Notes under the pieces: generated by a model
What the model was told of the DNA's origin: nothing
Database searches by the model: none
Seen by the model: only the letters and a program-made list of their open reading frames with translations
In this document: piece after piece, positions 14,427 to 23,507 of the stretch
Numbering within the stretch: the first letter of the stretch is position 1
Layout of the letters: every line of letters begins with the position of its first letter
Translations under genes and position numbers: made by a program
Assembly (NCBI RefSeq): GCF_001189235.2
Contig: NZ_LFIP02000009.1
Location: 224,142 to 288,141 of the forward strand
Reading direction: 5' to 3'
Length of the DNA: 64,000 bases
From: Bradyrhizobium embrapense
GTDB taxonomy: Bacteria > Pseudomonadota > Alphaproteobacteria > Rhizobiales > Xanthobacteraceae

Positions 14427-16910
14427 ATGGTCATGGCCAACAAAAAATCAGCAAAGACAGCGGCCAAGTTCAATTCCGAGATGTTCGCCGACGTTCCGGT
14501 TCTGCAACGCAAGTGGCAGGCCGCGGTTCGTCCAGGTGAGAAGCTGCCGCACTATGAGGACGTGATGCTCGGCAGTCTCGGCCGGCTCGCCGATCATATC
14601 GTGCTGCTGCGGAACGTCGACGGCGTACTGAGCGTCTCGCACACCGGCCGCTACGTCCAGACCTGGCTGAACGACGAGCGCTGGGACATTCCGCTCAGCG
14701 CGCTGCCGCCGGACTGCGCGACGGCGTTGTCCGAAGCCGCCGCGAATGCGCGCGAGAACTGCCGGCCCTATCTGGCGTCGGCGCATTGCGTGCGCGACGG
14801 CCTGGTGCGGACCTTCGACGTACTGGCGTTGCCGACGCGGTCGCGCTGGGGCGGCATCCTGGTCGGCGTCTATGTCAACGAGCGCAATGCACAGTACAGT
14901 CTTCTCGATACGATTTTCTCGGCCACCGACGAGGGCGTGCTGTCGCTCGCCGCGATCCGCGACGCGCGGGGCGAGCCGGCCGACTTCCAGATCGTGCATC
15001 TCAACCAGGGCGCCGCAAGGCTGCTGATGCAGCCTGCAACCGATTTGCTGTGGCGCCGGCTCAGCGCCGGCGGCAATCCGCTTGCGGCGCCGGCGGTGAT
15101 GAATCGCCTGCGCGGCTTCGTCGGCGGCGGTCCCGGCGGCCAGTTCGAGATCGACAGCGGCGATCGCTGCCTGCGGCTCGGCGTCACGGCGTTCGGCGAC
15201 ATGCTGTCGCTGACCGTCTCCGACGTCACCGCGCTGAAGCAGCGCGAGCTGTCGTTCCGCCTGCTGTTCGAGAACAATCCGATGCCGATGTGGGTATTCG
15301 ACGCCGGCACGATGGAATTCCTCAGCGTCAACGACGCTGCCGTTCAGCATTATGGGTACAGCCGGGAGAGATTTCTCGGCATGACGCTGCGCGAGATCTG
15401 GCCGGAGGACGAGTGGGGCGTGCACAGTGCCGCGTTGCGCGAGATCGGCGACGTCTATCAATCGAGCCGCGACTGGCGGCACATCAGGGCCGACGGCACC
15501 GAGATCCATGTGCTGACCTTCGGACGCAGGGTGGCGTTCGAGGGCCGTGACGGCTATCTGGTCGCAGTGGTCGACATCACCGAGCGCCGCGCCGCCGAAG
15601 CGCGGATCGCGCACATGGCGCACCATGACGGTCTCACCAACTTGCCGAACCGCGACTTCTACCAGGAGCACCTGCGCGAGGCGCTGGAGCGCGGCCTAAG
15701 CGGCAATAAGCCCGTCGCTGTGATGTGCATCGATCTCGATCTGTTCAAGAACGTCAACGACTCCTTCGGGCATCCGATGGGCGACCGGCTGCTCAAGCTG
15801 GTGGCGGAGCGGCTGCGCGAGGTGGTCCGCGACGACAATGTGGCGGCCCGCCTCGGCGGCGACGAGTTCGCGATCGTGCTTGCCGCCGACGTCTCGCCTA
15901 ACGCGGCGAGCGGCTTTGCCGAACGGCTGATCGATGTGCTGAGCGCGCCCTACACGATCGACGGGCTCGAAGTCGTGGTCGGCGCCAGTGTCGGGATCGC
16001 GCTGTCGCCGGGCGACGGCACGACGTCGGAAGAACTGATGCGCAACGCCGACATGGCCTTGTATCGCGCCAAGTCCGAGGGCGGCGGTGTGCATCATTTC
16101 TTCGAGCCGGAGATGGATCAGCAGGCGCAGAAGCGACGCGACATGGAGCGCGATCTGCGCGCGGCCTTCAGCAACGGCGAATTCGAGCTGCACTACCAGC
16201 CGCTGGTCGATATCGCGGCCGACCGCATCTCGGGTTTCGAATCGCTGCTGCGGTGGCGGCATCCGCAGAAGGGCATGATCTCGCCCGCGGAGTTCATTCC
16301 GGTTGCCGAAGACATCGGCCTGATCGTCGCGCTCGGGGAATGGGTGTTGCGCGAAGCCTGCGCCGAGGCGATGAAGTGGCCTGCCGACGTGAAGGTCGCC
16401 GTCAATCTGTCACCGGTACAGTTCCGCAGCCGCAATCTGGTCCAGGCCGTGATCTCTGCACTGGCGCATTCCGGCCTGTCGGCGCGCCGGCTCGAGCTCG
16501 AGATCACCGAGTCGGTGTTCCTGGCGGAGACCGAGGCCAATCTCGCGATCCTGCATCAGCTGCGCGAGCTTGGCGTCAGCATCTCGATGGACGATTTCGG
16601 CACTGGCTATTCCAGCCTGAGCTATCTGCGCAGCTTCCCGTTCGACAAGATCAAGATCGACCGCTCCTTCGTGAAGGACCTGGCGCGGCGCTCCGACTGC
16701 CTGGCGATCGTGCGCGCGATCTCCGGCCTCGGCCGCAGCCTCAGGATCACCACGACCGCGGAAGGGGTCGAGACGACGGATCAGCTCGACTGGCTGCGCG
16801 CCGAAGGCTGCAACGAGGTACAGGGATTCCTGTTCAGCGCGGCGAGACCCGGGCACGAGATCGCGGCCTTGATAAGCGGCTTTGCGGAGCGTGCCTCGAA
16901 GGCGGCGTGA
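14427..16910 (+). CDS. PAS-GGDEF-EAL cyclic-di-GMP enzyme
   Basis: An 827-residue soluble protein with two PAS-like regions (about 25-275), a clear PAS/PAC (280-390, ending VDITERRAAEARI), a GGDEF domain (390-555) with intact active site RLGGDEFAIV, and an EAL domain (565-820). The EAL signature reads ESLLRW, a common active variant, with catalytic features EITESVF, DDFGTGYSSLSYL and the Lys in FDKIKIDRSFV kept. It may make, break, or do both to cyclic di-GMP, with PAS domains sensing an unknown cue. Monocistronic; no membrane segment. Confidence 0.92.
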   Translation: MVMANKKSAKTAAKFNSEMFADVPVLQRKWQAAVRPGEKLPHYEDVMLGSLGRLADHIVLLRNVDGVLSVSHTGRYVQTWLNDERWDIPLSALPPDCATALSEAAANARENCRPYLASAHCVRDGLVRTFDVLALPTRSRWGGILVGVYVNERNAQYSLLDTIFSATDEGVLSLAAIRDARGEPADFQIVHLNQGAARLLMQPATDLLWRRLSAGGNPLAAPAVMNRLRGFVGGGPGGQFEIDSGDRCLRLGVTAFGDMLSLTVSDVTALKQRELSFRLLFENNPMPMWVFDAGTMEFLSVNDAAVQHYGYSRERFLGMTLREIWPEDEWGVHSAALREIGDVYQSSRDWRHIRADGTEIHVLTFGRRVAFEGRDGYLVAVVDITERRAAEARIAHMAHHDGLTNLPNRDFYQEHLREALERGLSGNKPVAVMCIDLDLFKNVNDSFGHPMGDRLLKLVAERLREVVRDDNVAARLGGDEFAIVLAADVSPNAASGFAERLIDVLSAPYTIDGLEVVVGASVGIALSPGDGTTSEELMRNADMALYRAKSEGGGVHHFFEPEMDQQAQKRRDMERDLRAAFSNGEFELHYQPLVDIAADRISGFESLLRWRHPQKGMISPAEFIPVAEDIGLIVALGEWVLREACAEAMKWPADVKVAVNLSPVQFRSRNLVQAVISALAHSGLSARRLELEITESVFLAETEANLAILHQLRELGVSISMDDFGTGYSSLSYLRSFPFDKIKIDRSFVKDLARRSDCLAIVRAISGLGRSLRITTTAEGVETTDQLDWLRAEGCNEVQGFLFSAARPGHEIAALISGFAERASKAA

Positions 16911-16922
16911 GCTCTGTCTGCT

Positions 16923-17012
16923 CGTCATGGCCGCGCTTGACCCGGCCATCCATCCTCTTGGAGAAAAATGATTCTTTGTTGATGGATTGCCGGGTCGAGC
17001 CCGGCAATGACG
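16923..17012. repeat. Long imperfect palindrome between convergent genes
   Basis: The two 32-bp arms (16923-16954 and 16981-17012) are imperfect reverse complements, and each also holds its own hairpin (GGCC..GGCC and GCCGGG..CCCGGC). The gap between the convergent cyclic-di-GMP and nitroreductase genes consists almost wholly of it. I recall the CGTCATGGCCG...GATGGATTGCCGGG type as a common dispersed repeat in Bradyrhizobium. It may also end both transcripts. Confidence 0.7.
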
Positions 17013-17023
17013 GGTCTACGGTT

Positions 17024-17593
17024 TCAGAACCGCGTCACGATATCCGACAGCGCCGGGCGCGGGCGATCCTCGCTCGGCCTGGTGGGCGTGCCGATATGAA
17101 TGAGCCCGGCCAGCTTCTCGTCGGGCTTCAGGCCGAGGCCATCGAGCACGTCGCGGTCGAAGGCGAACCAGCCGGTCAGCCAGCAGGCGCCGTAGCCGAG
17201 CGCGGTGGCCGCGGTGACGATGTTCATCGCGCTGGCGCCGGCCGACAATTCCTGCTCCCAAGGTGGCACCTTCGGGTGCGGCTTGGTGAAGGAGACCACG
17301 CCGATCACCAGCGGCGCATCGGTCAGGCGCTTCTTCTCGACCTCGATATCGGAGGCGGGCGCGCCGGGATTCTTGCGGGCAAACACTTTGGCGATCACGT
17401 CGCCGGCGCGGGCGCGGGCCTCACCCTCGAACACGATGAAGCGCCACGGCGCCAGCTTGCCGTGGTCGGGCACGCGCGCGCCGATGGTCAGGATCGTCTC
17501 GAGCTCGGCCGCGGACGGGCCCGGGCCGGTCATCTCACGCGGTTTCATCGAGCGGCGTGTCTTCAGGAGTTCAATGGCGTCGGGCACGGACAT
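17024..17593 (-). CDS. Nitroreductase family protein (YdjA-like)
   Basis: A 189-residue FMN-dependent oxidoreductase. The FMN-phosphate site is the family's R-R-S at LLKTRRSMKPRE near the start; ARVPDHGKLAPWRFIVF and the ASAMNIVTAATALGYGACWLTGW helix are typical of the small YdjA subgroup. These enzymes reduce nitro or quinone compounds with NAD(P)H; the natural substrate is unknown. ATG at 17593 (MSVPDAIELLK) is taken because an earlier TTG at 17620 falls inside a perfect hairpin. The Shine-Dalgarno spacing is short (GAAGGA one base before ATG). Confidence 0.85.
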   Translation of the reverse strand: MSVPDAIELLKTRRSMKPREMTGPGPSAAELETILTIGARVPDHGKLAPWRFIVFEGEARARAGDVIAKVFARKNPGAPASDIEVEKKRLTDAPLVIGVVSFTKPHPKVPPWEQELSAGASAMNIVTAATALGYGACWLTGWFAFDRDVLDGLGLKPDEKLAGLIHIGTPTRPSEDRPRPALSDIVTRF

Positions 17594-17608
17594 GTCCTTC
17601 AAGTGGAG

Positions 17609-17633
17609 TCGTGCCCCCAAGATGGGGGCACGA
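17609..17633 (-). terminator. Perfect hairpin between thrS and the nitroreductase gene
   Basis: Arms TCGTGCCCCCA (17609-17619) and TGGGGGCACGA (17623-17633) pair perfectly over 11 bp with a 3-nt loop. It follows the thrS stop by about 40 bp on the minus strand. There is no U tract, so it could be a pause or RNA-stability element rather than a complete terminator. Confidence 0.5.
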
Positions 17634-17671
17634 CCAAGCCAGCGAAAGCCGGTTTAGACCGATTGTGAAGA

Positions 17672-19717
17672 TCAGGCGACGGATCGTGCCCGTTTCACGT
17701 CCGGCGGCGTTGCTTCATCCACCAGTGCGGCGATTGCCTCGTCGGTCGGCATCACGACCTGGCGTTCGCTGCCGAGGCGGCGGACCGAGACCGAATGGGT
17801 CTCGGCCTCCTTCTTGCCGACGACCAGCAGGGCCGGGATCTTGGCCAGCGAATGTTCGCGGACCTTGTAGTTGATCTTCTCGTTGCGCAGGTCGATCTCG
17901 ACCCGCAAGCCTGCGCGGCGCGCCGCTGCCGCCACCACCTTGGCGTACTCGTCGCCCTCGGAGGTGATGGTCGTGACCACGAGCTGCGTCGGCGCCAGCC
18001 AAAGCGGGAAGTTGCCGGCATAGTGCTCGATCAGGATGCCGATGAAGCGCTCCATCGAGCCGCAGATCGCGCGGTGCACCATGACAGGTGCCTTCTTCGA
18101 GCCGTCGTGATCGATGTAGAACGCACCGAACCGCTCCGGCAGGTTGAAGTCGACCTGGGTCGTGCCGCACTGCCAGTCGCGGCCGATGGCGTCGCGCAGC
18201 ACATATTCGAACTTCGGTCCGTAGAACGCACCTTCGCCCGGATTGATCTCGGTCCGGATCCGGTTGCTGCCCTTGGCCTTGATCTCCGACAGCACGGTCG
18301 CCATCACGCGCTCGGCATGATCCCACATCTCGTCGGTGCCGACCCGCTTCTCCGGCCGCGTCGAGAGTTTCACCGTGAGCTCGCCGTCGAAGCCGAAATC
18401 GGAATAGGTCGACAGGATCAGCTCGTTGATCTTGAGACACTCATCGGCGAGCTGCTCCTCGGTGCAGAACACATGGGCGTCGTCCTGGGTGAAGCCGCGC
18501 ACCCGCATCAGGCCGTGCATCGCGCCCGACGGCTCGTAGCGGTGCACGACGCCGAACTCGGCGAGCCGCAACGGCAGGTCGCGGTAGCTCTTCAGCCCGT
18601 GCTTGAAGATCTGCACATGGCCCGGGCAGTTCATCGGCTTCAGCGCGAACCAGCGCTTGTCCTCGGCCTCGTCGCCGGCGGACTGCGCCGCGAACATGTT
18701 CTCGCGATACCAGTCCCAGTGGCCCGAGGTCTCCCACAGCACCTTGTCGAGGATCTGCGGCGCATTGACCTCGTTGTAGTCGCCGAGCAGCCGGCGCCGC
18801 ATATAGGCGATCAGCTGCTGGAAGATGGTCCAGCCCTTGGGGTGCCAGAACACCACGCCGGGGCCTTCCTCCTGGAAGTGGAACAGGTCGAGTTCGCGGC
18901 CGAGCTTGCGGTGGTCGCGCTTCTCGGCTTCCTCGATCTGCTTGAGGTAGGCGTCGAGGTCTTCCTGCTTGGCGAATGCCGTGCCGTAGATGCGGGTGAG
19001 CATCGGATTGTTGGAATCGCCGCGCCAATAGGCGCCGGCCACCTTCATCAGCTTGAAGGCGCCTCCGACCTTGCCGGTCGAGGTCATGTGGGGGCCGCGG
19101 CAGAGATCGAACCAGTCGCCCTGGAAGTAGATCTTGATCGGCTCGTTGCCGGGAATCGCGTCGACCAGCTCGACCTTGAAGGCCTCGCCTTTTTCGCGGA
19201 ACACCTGCTTTGTTTTTTCGCGATCCCAAACCTCTTTCGTAAAGGGTTTGTCGCGCGCGATGATCTCGCGCATCCGCTTCTCGATGGCGGCAAAATCTTC
19301 CGGGGTGAACGGCTCGTTGCGGAAGAAGTCGTAATAGAAGCCGTTCTCGATCACCGGGCCGATCGTGACCTGGGTGCCCGGCCACAGCGACTGCACGGCT
19401 TCGGCGAGCACATGGGCGGCATCGTGCCGGATCAGTTCCAGCGCGCGGGGGTCTTCACGGCCGATCAGCTCGATCTTTGCGTCGGCTTCGATCGGATCGT
19501 TGAGGTCGGCAAGCGTGCCGTCGAGCGCCATCGCGACGGTGCGCTTGGCCAGCGAGGGCGAAATGCCCCGGGCGATGTCGAGGCCGGTGGTCCCTTTCGG
19601 GAAATCGCGCCTCGCTCCGTCAGGGAAGGTGAGGGCGATCTTGTTCACGGGTTCTGCGGGCTTGAGGTTAGAGAGGCTGTACTGGAATCCGGACTCGGAT
19701 TTGGGCGATTCTGCCAT
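17672..19717 (-). CDS. thrS: Threonyl-tRNA synthetase
   Basis: A 681-residue class II aminoacyl-tRNA synthetase that charges tRNA-Thr with threonine. In order: an N-terminal extension, the TGS domain (IALTFPDGARRDFPKGTTG), the editing SAD domain with HDAAHVLAEAV, the catalytic core with motif 2 (YRDLPLRLAEFGVVHRYEPSG) and zinc ligands (Cys in MNCPGH, and His residues), and the anticodon-binding domain (LVVTTITSEGDEYAKVV). ATG at 19717 has an ACAGGAGACA site; a longer TTG start is unlikely. A tRNA-Thr(UGU) gene is at 50016-50090. Confidence 0.97.
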   Translation of the reverse strand: MAESPKSESGFQYSLSNLKPAEPVNKIALTFPDGARRDFPKGTTGLDIARGISPSLAKRTVAMALDGTLADLNDPIEADAKIELIGREDPRALELIRHDAAHVLAEAVQSLWPGTQVTIGPVIENGFYYDFFRNEPFTPEDFAAIEKRMREIIARDKPFTKEVWDREKTKQVFREKGEAFKVELVDAIPGNEPIKIYFQGDWFDLCRGPHMTSTGKVGGAFKLMKVAGAYWRGDSNNPMLTRIYGTAFAKQEDLDAYLKQIEEAEKRDHRKLGRELDLFHFQEEGPGVVFWHPKGWTIFQQLIAYMRRRLLGDYNEVNAPQILDKVLWETSGHWDWYRENMFAAQSAGDEAEDKRWFALKPMNCPGHVQIFKHGLKSYRDLPLRLAEFGVVHRYEPSGAMHGLMRVRGFTQDDAHVFCTEEQLADECLKINELILSTYSDFGFDGELTVKLSTRPEKRVGTDEMWDHAERVMATVLSEIKAKGSNRIRTEINPGEGAFYGPKFEYVLRDAIGRDWQCGTTQVDFNLPERFGAFYIDHDGSKKAPVMVHRAICGSMERFIGILIEHYAGNFPLWLAPTQLVVTTITSEGDEYAKVVAAAARRAGLRVEIDLRNEKINYKVREHSLAKIPALLVVGKKEAETHSVSVRRLGSERQVVMPTDEAIAALVDEATPPDVKRARSVA

Positions 19718-19946
19718 CGATGTCTCCTGTAGCTCACTCCTGCGAACGAGCGCAGGTAAGCGGAAAGCAGCGGTATAGCAGGGGATTTGACGCCTGCAAT
19801 CCGGCAATATCAAGAAAATGGGCCGTCAGCCGCACCGAATTCAGGAGAACTCGCCTGCACGTGACGGCTCTGATCGTTGCGACGCTGCCGATCATCGTTT
19901 AACGTCGAATGTCGACTGTCCCGCCATCGCGCGCTCCGCAAGGTTC

Positions 19947-21272
19947 ATGTTTTCCCGTCTCCTGCTTTTCGTGGCGTTGCTTCTGGTCCCGGGCATCTTG
20001 CGGGCGGAAGAAACACCGGTGGAGAAGGCCGGATTTGCGAAGAGGCTGACCATCTACCTCGCCAAGGGACCGCCGAATGCCTGCGGCGCCGGTTGCGATC
20101 GCTGGATCGCGATCGAAGGCGAGATCGATCGGAACGCCGCGGCGCGGATTCGCAGCTTCCTGCTTGCCGTCAAGGACCCGCAGCTTCCGATTTACGTTCA
20201 TTCGCCGGGCGGAAACGTCGAGCAGTCCTACGCGATCGCGCGGTTTCTGCGTGCACGCAAGGCGATTGCCCGGGTCGGCCGCACCAGAGTGGGCGCCTGT
20301 TCCGCGGGCACTGAGATCGACGCCGCCTGCCAGAAGATCAAGGCTGCGAAAGGCGAGGTCGAGGCCGAACTCACCACGCGCAACGCGATGTGCGTTTCGG
20401 CCTGCGCCTATCTGTTCGTGGGCGCGACCGACCGCGAAGTGGCACCCGACTCGGTGCTCGCGGTACATAACTCCAGGCTGATGTTCGTGGTCCACGGCCA
20501 TCCGCCGCCGCAGGTCGTCGCCGATTTCAGGCGGCGTGAGATGGTCAGCGCCGATCGCGACCGCAACCTGTTCCTCGCGGCAATGGGGATCAGCCATGAG
20601 CTCAGCGAGCTGATCCGGACCGTGAAGTTCGAGAATCTGCACGTGCTGACGCGGCCGGAGCTCTATCGATTCGGAATCGATACGCGACCGCTGCCGGAAA
20701 CGATGTGGGCGGTGGAGAAGGAAACGCGGCCCTACGTCCGCAAGATCGCGCAGCAGAAGAAGGGCGACGGCAGCTCGTTCCGCATGATGGAGTGGCGCCT
20801 GTTCTGTGAGAACAAGGATCGCGGACGGCTGATGTTCGTGCGCGAGTTCGACGAGGGCGCCGCCGGCAAGAGCATGGTGGTGATGATGGCCGGCGCCACC
20901 CGAACCGTCGCGTTCGGCAGGTTGCCGGCGCGGTTCGGCAAATACGAGGTCTGGAGCGACCCGGTGAGTTCGGACATCGTCAAGGCGATGTTGGCGGTTC
21001 CGCATCTGCAGATCGGCGAAAGCACGCCGTCGTCGGACGGCAAGGCGGATCGCAAGTCCGACCCCAAGTCCGATGCCAAGGCGGACGTGAAGTCCGACAT
21101 CAAGCCGGGCTTCACGACATTCGATATCGACACGACCGGGCTGGAGCAGGGCTGGACGCAGCTGCTGGCGTCGTGCCCGGCGACGAGCGTTGGACCGAAG
21201 CCGGCGACCCCGCTGCCGGCCGCGGTGTCGCCGAGCGTCAACGCGGTGCCGGCCGCATCGCCGGCGCCGTGA
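19947..21272 (+). CDS. Exported ClpP-like protein (COG3904 type), copy 1
   Basis: A 441-residue protein. Signal peptide residues 1-21, then a ClpP/crotonase-type fold: IYVHSPGGNVEQSYAIARFL, the Cys-Ser-containing helix NAMCVSACAYLFVGATDREV, and SVLAVHNSRL, giving Ser and His in the places used by ClpP. It therefore may be a periplasmic protease or a non-catalytic relative. The tail has a Lys-Ser-Asp repeat (KADRKSDPKSDAKADVKSD) and an Ala/Pro end. ATG at 19947 directly precedes the signal peptide. A second family member is at 23508-24425. Confidence 0.75.
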   Translation: MFSRLLLFVALLLVPGILRAEETPVEKAGFAKRLTIYLAKGPPNACGAGCDRWIAIEGEIDRNAAARIRSFLLAVKDPQLPIYVHSPGGNVEQSYAIARFLRARKAIARVGRTRVGACSAGTEIDAACQKIKAAKGEVEAELTTRNAMCVSACAYLFVGATDREVAPDSVLAVHNSRLMFVVHGHPPPQVVADFRRREMVSADRDRNLFLAAMGISHELSELIRTVKFENLHVLTRPELYRFGIDTRPLPETMWAVEKETRPYVRKIAQQKKGDGSSFRMMEWRLFCENKDRGRLMFVREFDEGAAGKSMVVMMAGATRTVAFGRLPARFGKYEVWSDPVSSDIVKAMLAVPHLQIGESTPSSDGKADRKSDPKSDAKADVKSDIKPGFTTFDIDTTGLEQGWTQLLASCPATSVGPKPATPLPAAVSPSVNAVPAASPAP

Positions 21273-21316
21273 GCGCAAGCGGTACCATCCGATCACGTGC
21301 CATCGATCAGGTGCCA

Positions 21317-21337
21317 TGCATTTAGATGCAGTTGCAT
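21317..21337 (+). promoter_or_regulatory. Overlapping palindromes before the MFS gene
   Basis: TGCAT-TTAG-ATGCA (21317-21330) overlaps ATGCA-GT-TGCAT (21326-21337), so the half-site TGCAT/ATGCA occurs three times in 21 bp. It is 29 bp before the GTG start of the transporter. This looks like a repressor operator, but no regulator gene is adjacent. Confidence 0.5.
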
Positions 21338-21365
21338 TGATTTCGAGGTCTGCTATCAACGCGGC

Positions 21366-22529
21366 GTGAAACGCTTCGCTCCCACCGCATTGATGCTCGG
21401 CAATATCGTCACCGGCTGCTCGGTGCTGGCGCCGGCCGGCATGCTGGCGAAGCTGTCTGATGGCCTCGGTGTCACGATTCACACCGCGGGTCTGCTGATC
21501 ACCTTCGGCGCGATCGTGCTGTGTGTCGGCTCGCCGCTGACGGCGTGGCTGACCAGCCGGTTCGAACGGCGCGCGCTGCTGACGACTACGCTTCTGGTGC
21601 TGGCGCTGACCAACGCGGCATCTGCTTTCGCGCCGGACTACGACAATCTTCTGATCATCCGCCTGGTGATGCTCGCGGTTGGTGTCCTCTACACGCCACA
21701 GGCGGCCGGCACCGCGGCGCTGATCGTGCCGGTGGAGAAGCGCGGCAGCACGATCGCCTATATCTTCCTCGGCTGGTCGCTCGCCGCTGCGATCGGGCTG
21801 CCGTTGATCACCTTCATCGCAAGCCGTTACGGTTTTCGCACGACTTACGGGGTGATCGCGCTGACCGGGCTCGTGAGCTGCCTGCTGCTGTGGTGGCGGC
21901 TGCCCGGCGGACTGCATGGTGCGCCGGTCGACTTGAGGACCTGGGCCGATCTCGGCCGCAATCCGACCGTCATCCTGCTGCTGTCGATCACGGCGTTGCA
22001 GATGTCCGGCCAGTTCGTGGTGTTCACCTTCATGGGGCCGCTGCTCGGCAAATTGACCGGCGCCGATGCCGACGCCGTCGGCATCGTGTTCGCGCTGTAC
22101 GGCATCTTCGGGTTCGTCGGCATTGCGATCGCGACCCGCATCGTGGATTCCTGGGGCGCCTGGAATACGTCGGTGCTGTTCACGGTGCTGCTGCTCGCCG
22201 GCGTGGCCGGCTGGGCCGTGAGCGCCGGCGCCTACGCATTGATGGCCGCCTCGGTTGCGGTGTGGGGCCTCGGCTTTGCGTCGACCAATTCGATGCAGCA
22301 GGTGCGCCTGGTCGGCGCGGCGCCGGCGCTCGCGTCGGCGTCGGTCTCGCTCAATACCTCGGTGCTGTATGTCGGCCAGGCCATCGGCTCCGCGATCGGC
22401 GGATTGCTGTTCGCGCGCGAATGGCTCTTTAGCGCGGGCTATGTGGCCACGGCCTTCGTCGCGGCGGCGCTCGCGGTCGTTGTCATGACCCGACCGCGAC
22501 GGACCGCGCGCACTGCCGCAGCCGAGTGA
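21366..22529 (+). CDS. MFS transporter, DHA1/AraJ type
   Basis: A 387-residue inner-membrane transporter with twelve predicted helices. The loop 2-3 motif reads TSRFERRALLTTTLL, a weak G-x3-D-R-x-G-R variant, and the second half begins after DLRTWADLGRNPTVILLL. DHA1 members export drugs or sugars using the proton gradient; substrate unknown. The GTG at 21366 is preferred since translation then starts MKRFAPTALMLGNIV right at helix 1 and leaves the upstream palindromes untranslated. Confidence 0.85.
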   Translation: MKRFAPTALMLGNIVTGCSVLAPAGMLAKLSDGLGVTIHTAGLLITFGAIVLCVGSPLTAWLTSRFERRALLTTTLLVLALTNAASAFAPDYDNLLIIRLVMLAVGVLYTPQAAGTAALIVPVEKRGSTIAYIFLGWSLAAAIGLPLITFIASRYGFRTTYGVIALTGLVSCLLLWWRLPGGLHGAPVDLRTWADLGRNPTVILLLSITALQMSGQFVVFTFMGPLLGKLTGADADAVGIVFALYGIFGFVGIAIATRIVDSWGAWNTSVLFTVLLLAGVAGWAVSAGAYALMAASVAVWGLGFASTNSMQQVRLVGAAPALASASVSLNTSVLYVGQAIGSAIGGLLFAREWLFSAGYVATAFVAAALAVVVMTRPRRTARTAAAE

Positions 22530-22550
22530 GCCTTGCGCTTGGCGCGCGCG

Positions 22551-22581
22551 AGAGCGTTTTAGAGCAAAGTGAGGACTGGTC
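22551..22581. repeat. Intergenic repeat fragment (AGCGTTTT..AGCAAAGTG type)
   Basis: AGAGCGTTTTAGAGCAAAGTGAGG resembles the start of the repeat at 45663-45718 (AAAGCGTTTTCAAGCGAAGTGG). It occupies the gap between the MFS gene and the small membrane protein gene. Confidence 0.45.
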
Positions 22582-22601
22582 CACGTGAGGCGCGCCGCGC
22601 G

Positions 22602-22769
22602 TCACCACTTCACGCTCTGGCTGGGCACGATGAATGCGGTCGTGCTCGGCTTGTTCGGATTGTGGGTGAAGTAGCCGTAGGCAGCAACGATCACGACGAG
22701 CAGGGCGAGCACGGCCAGCAAATCGATCTGCCGGGGATCGTGCCCGTTGTGGCTGAGTTTCCAGCGCAT
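22602..22769 (-). CDS. Small single-span membrane protein
   Basis: A 55-residue protein with one hydrophobic helix (residues 16-35, IDLLAVLALLVVIVAAYGYF), a charged N-terminus and a short tail ending in QSVKW. GGGGAGG lies nine bases before the ATG at 22769, a strong site that fixes the start. No family name is known to me. It lies 144 bp downstream of yidD on the same strand, so they may be co-transcribed. Orientation predicted by the positive-inside rule is N-in. Confidence 0.7.
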   Translation of the reverse strand: MRWKLSHNGHDPRQIDLLAVLALLVVIVAAYGYFTHNPNKPSTTAFIVPSQSVKW

Positions 22770-22912
22770 TGTTGTTTCCTCCCCAAGGGGATCCCAAGGG
22801 ATCCCATGCGGGTAATGAAATAATGCGTCAACGATCGCCACAGTTCCGCGGGAACAGCCATGCGCGTGGCGTTTGGGAGCGCTGCAGCAGATCAAGCGTC
22901 GTTGACGCCGCG

Positions 22913-23266
22913 TCAACCCTCGTTGACGCCGCGCCAGCGGCCGTAGCGCCAGGGTAGATACCAGCGTGCCCCGAGCGGCTCCGTCTGCGGGACATTGTCG
23001 ATGCCGGAGGTTCCCCAGGGCTGGCAGCGCAGCAATCTTGCCAGCGTCATCCATCCGCCGGCCCAGAGTCCGAAGCGCTCGATCGCCTCATCGCCATAGA
23101 CCGAGCAGGTCGGCAGATGCCGGCAGTTGTAGCCGACCAGCGGCGACAGCGTGTGCCGATAGATCCAGATCAAGGCGCGGCCGAAATTGCGCGGCATGCG
23201 GCGCATGGCGCTGGCACAGTCCGTGCATTGCGGATGGTGCGGCGTTGAATGATCTGTCGATGGCAT
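22913..23266 (-). CDS. yidD: Membrane protein insertion efficiency factor YidD
   Basis: A 117-residue protein with the YidD core: IWIYRHTLSPLVGYNCRHLPTCSVYGDEAIERFG...GWMTLARLLRCQPWGTSGIDNVP. YidD assists YidC-dependent insertion of proteins in the inner membrane. The conserved Cys residues in NCRHLPTCS and LLRCQPW are all there. It is longer at the N-terminus than the usual 70-90 residues, with an added Cys/His-containing stretch (HHPQCTDCASAMRR). It is away from rpmH/rnpA/yidC, as happens in Rhizobiales. Confidence 0.92.
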   Translation of the reverse strand: MPSTDHSTPHHPQCTDCASAMRRMPRNFGRALIWIYRHTLSPLVGYNCRHLPTCSVYGDEAIERFGLWAGGWMTLARLLRCQPWGTSGIDNVPQTEPLGARWYLPWRYGRWRGVNEG

Positions 23267-23507
23267 ACGCAAGTATGTACGTAATCTTGCGGGGGTTCCA
23301 AGCGAAGGAACTGTTCAATTGCAGATATTTGCGCCACAGTTCACCGTTATCGCACAGCGCTGGTCGCGGTGCAGCAAGGGTCCTATGGACGGTCCAGGTC
23401 AGCAACGCTACCGTTCCCATGACGCGCCGATGACAGACTCGTGGCGCATTGCCATGGGGCCAATTGCCACCGCTCGCATCACCAAGGGCTTGGGGGAAGG
23501 AACCAAA

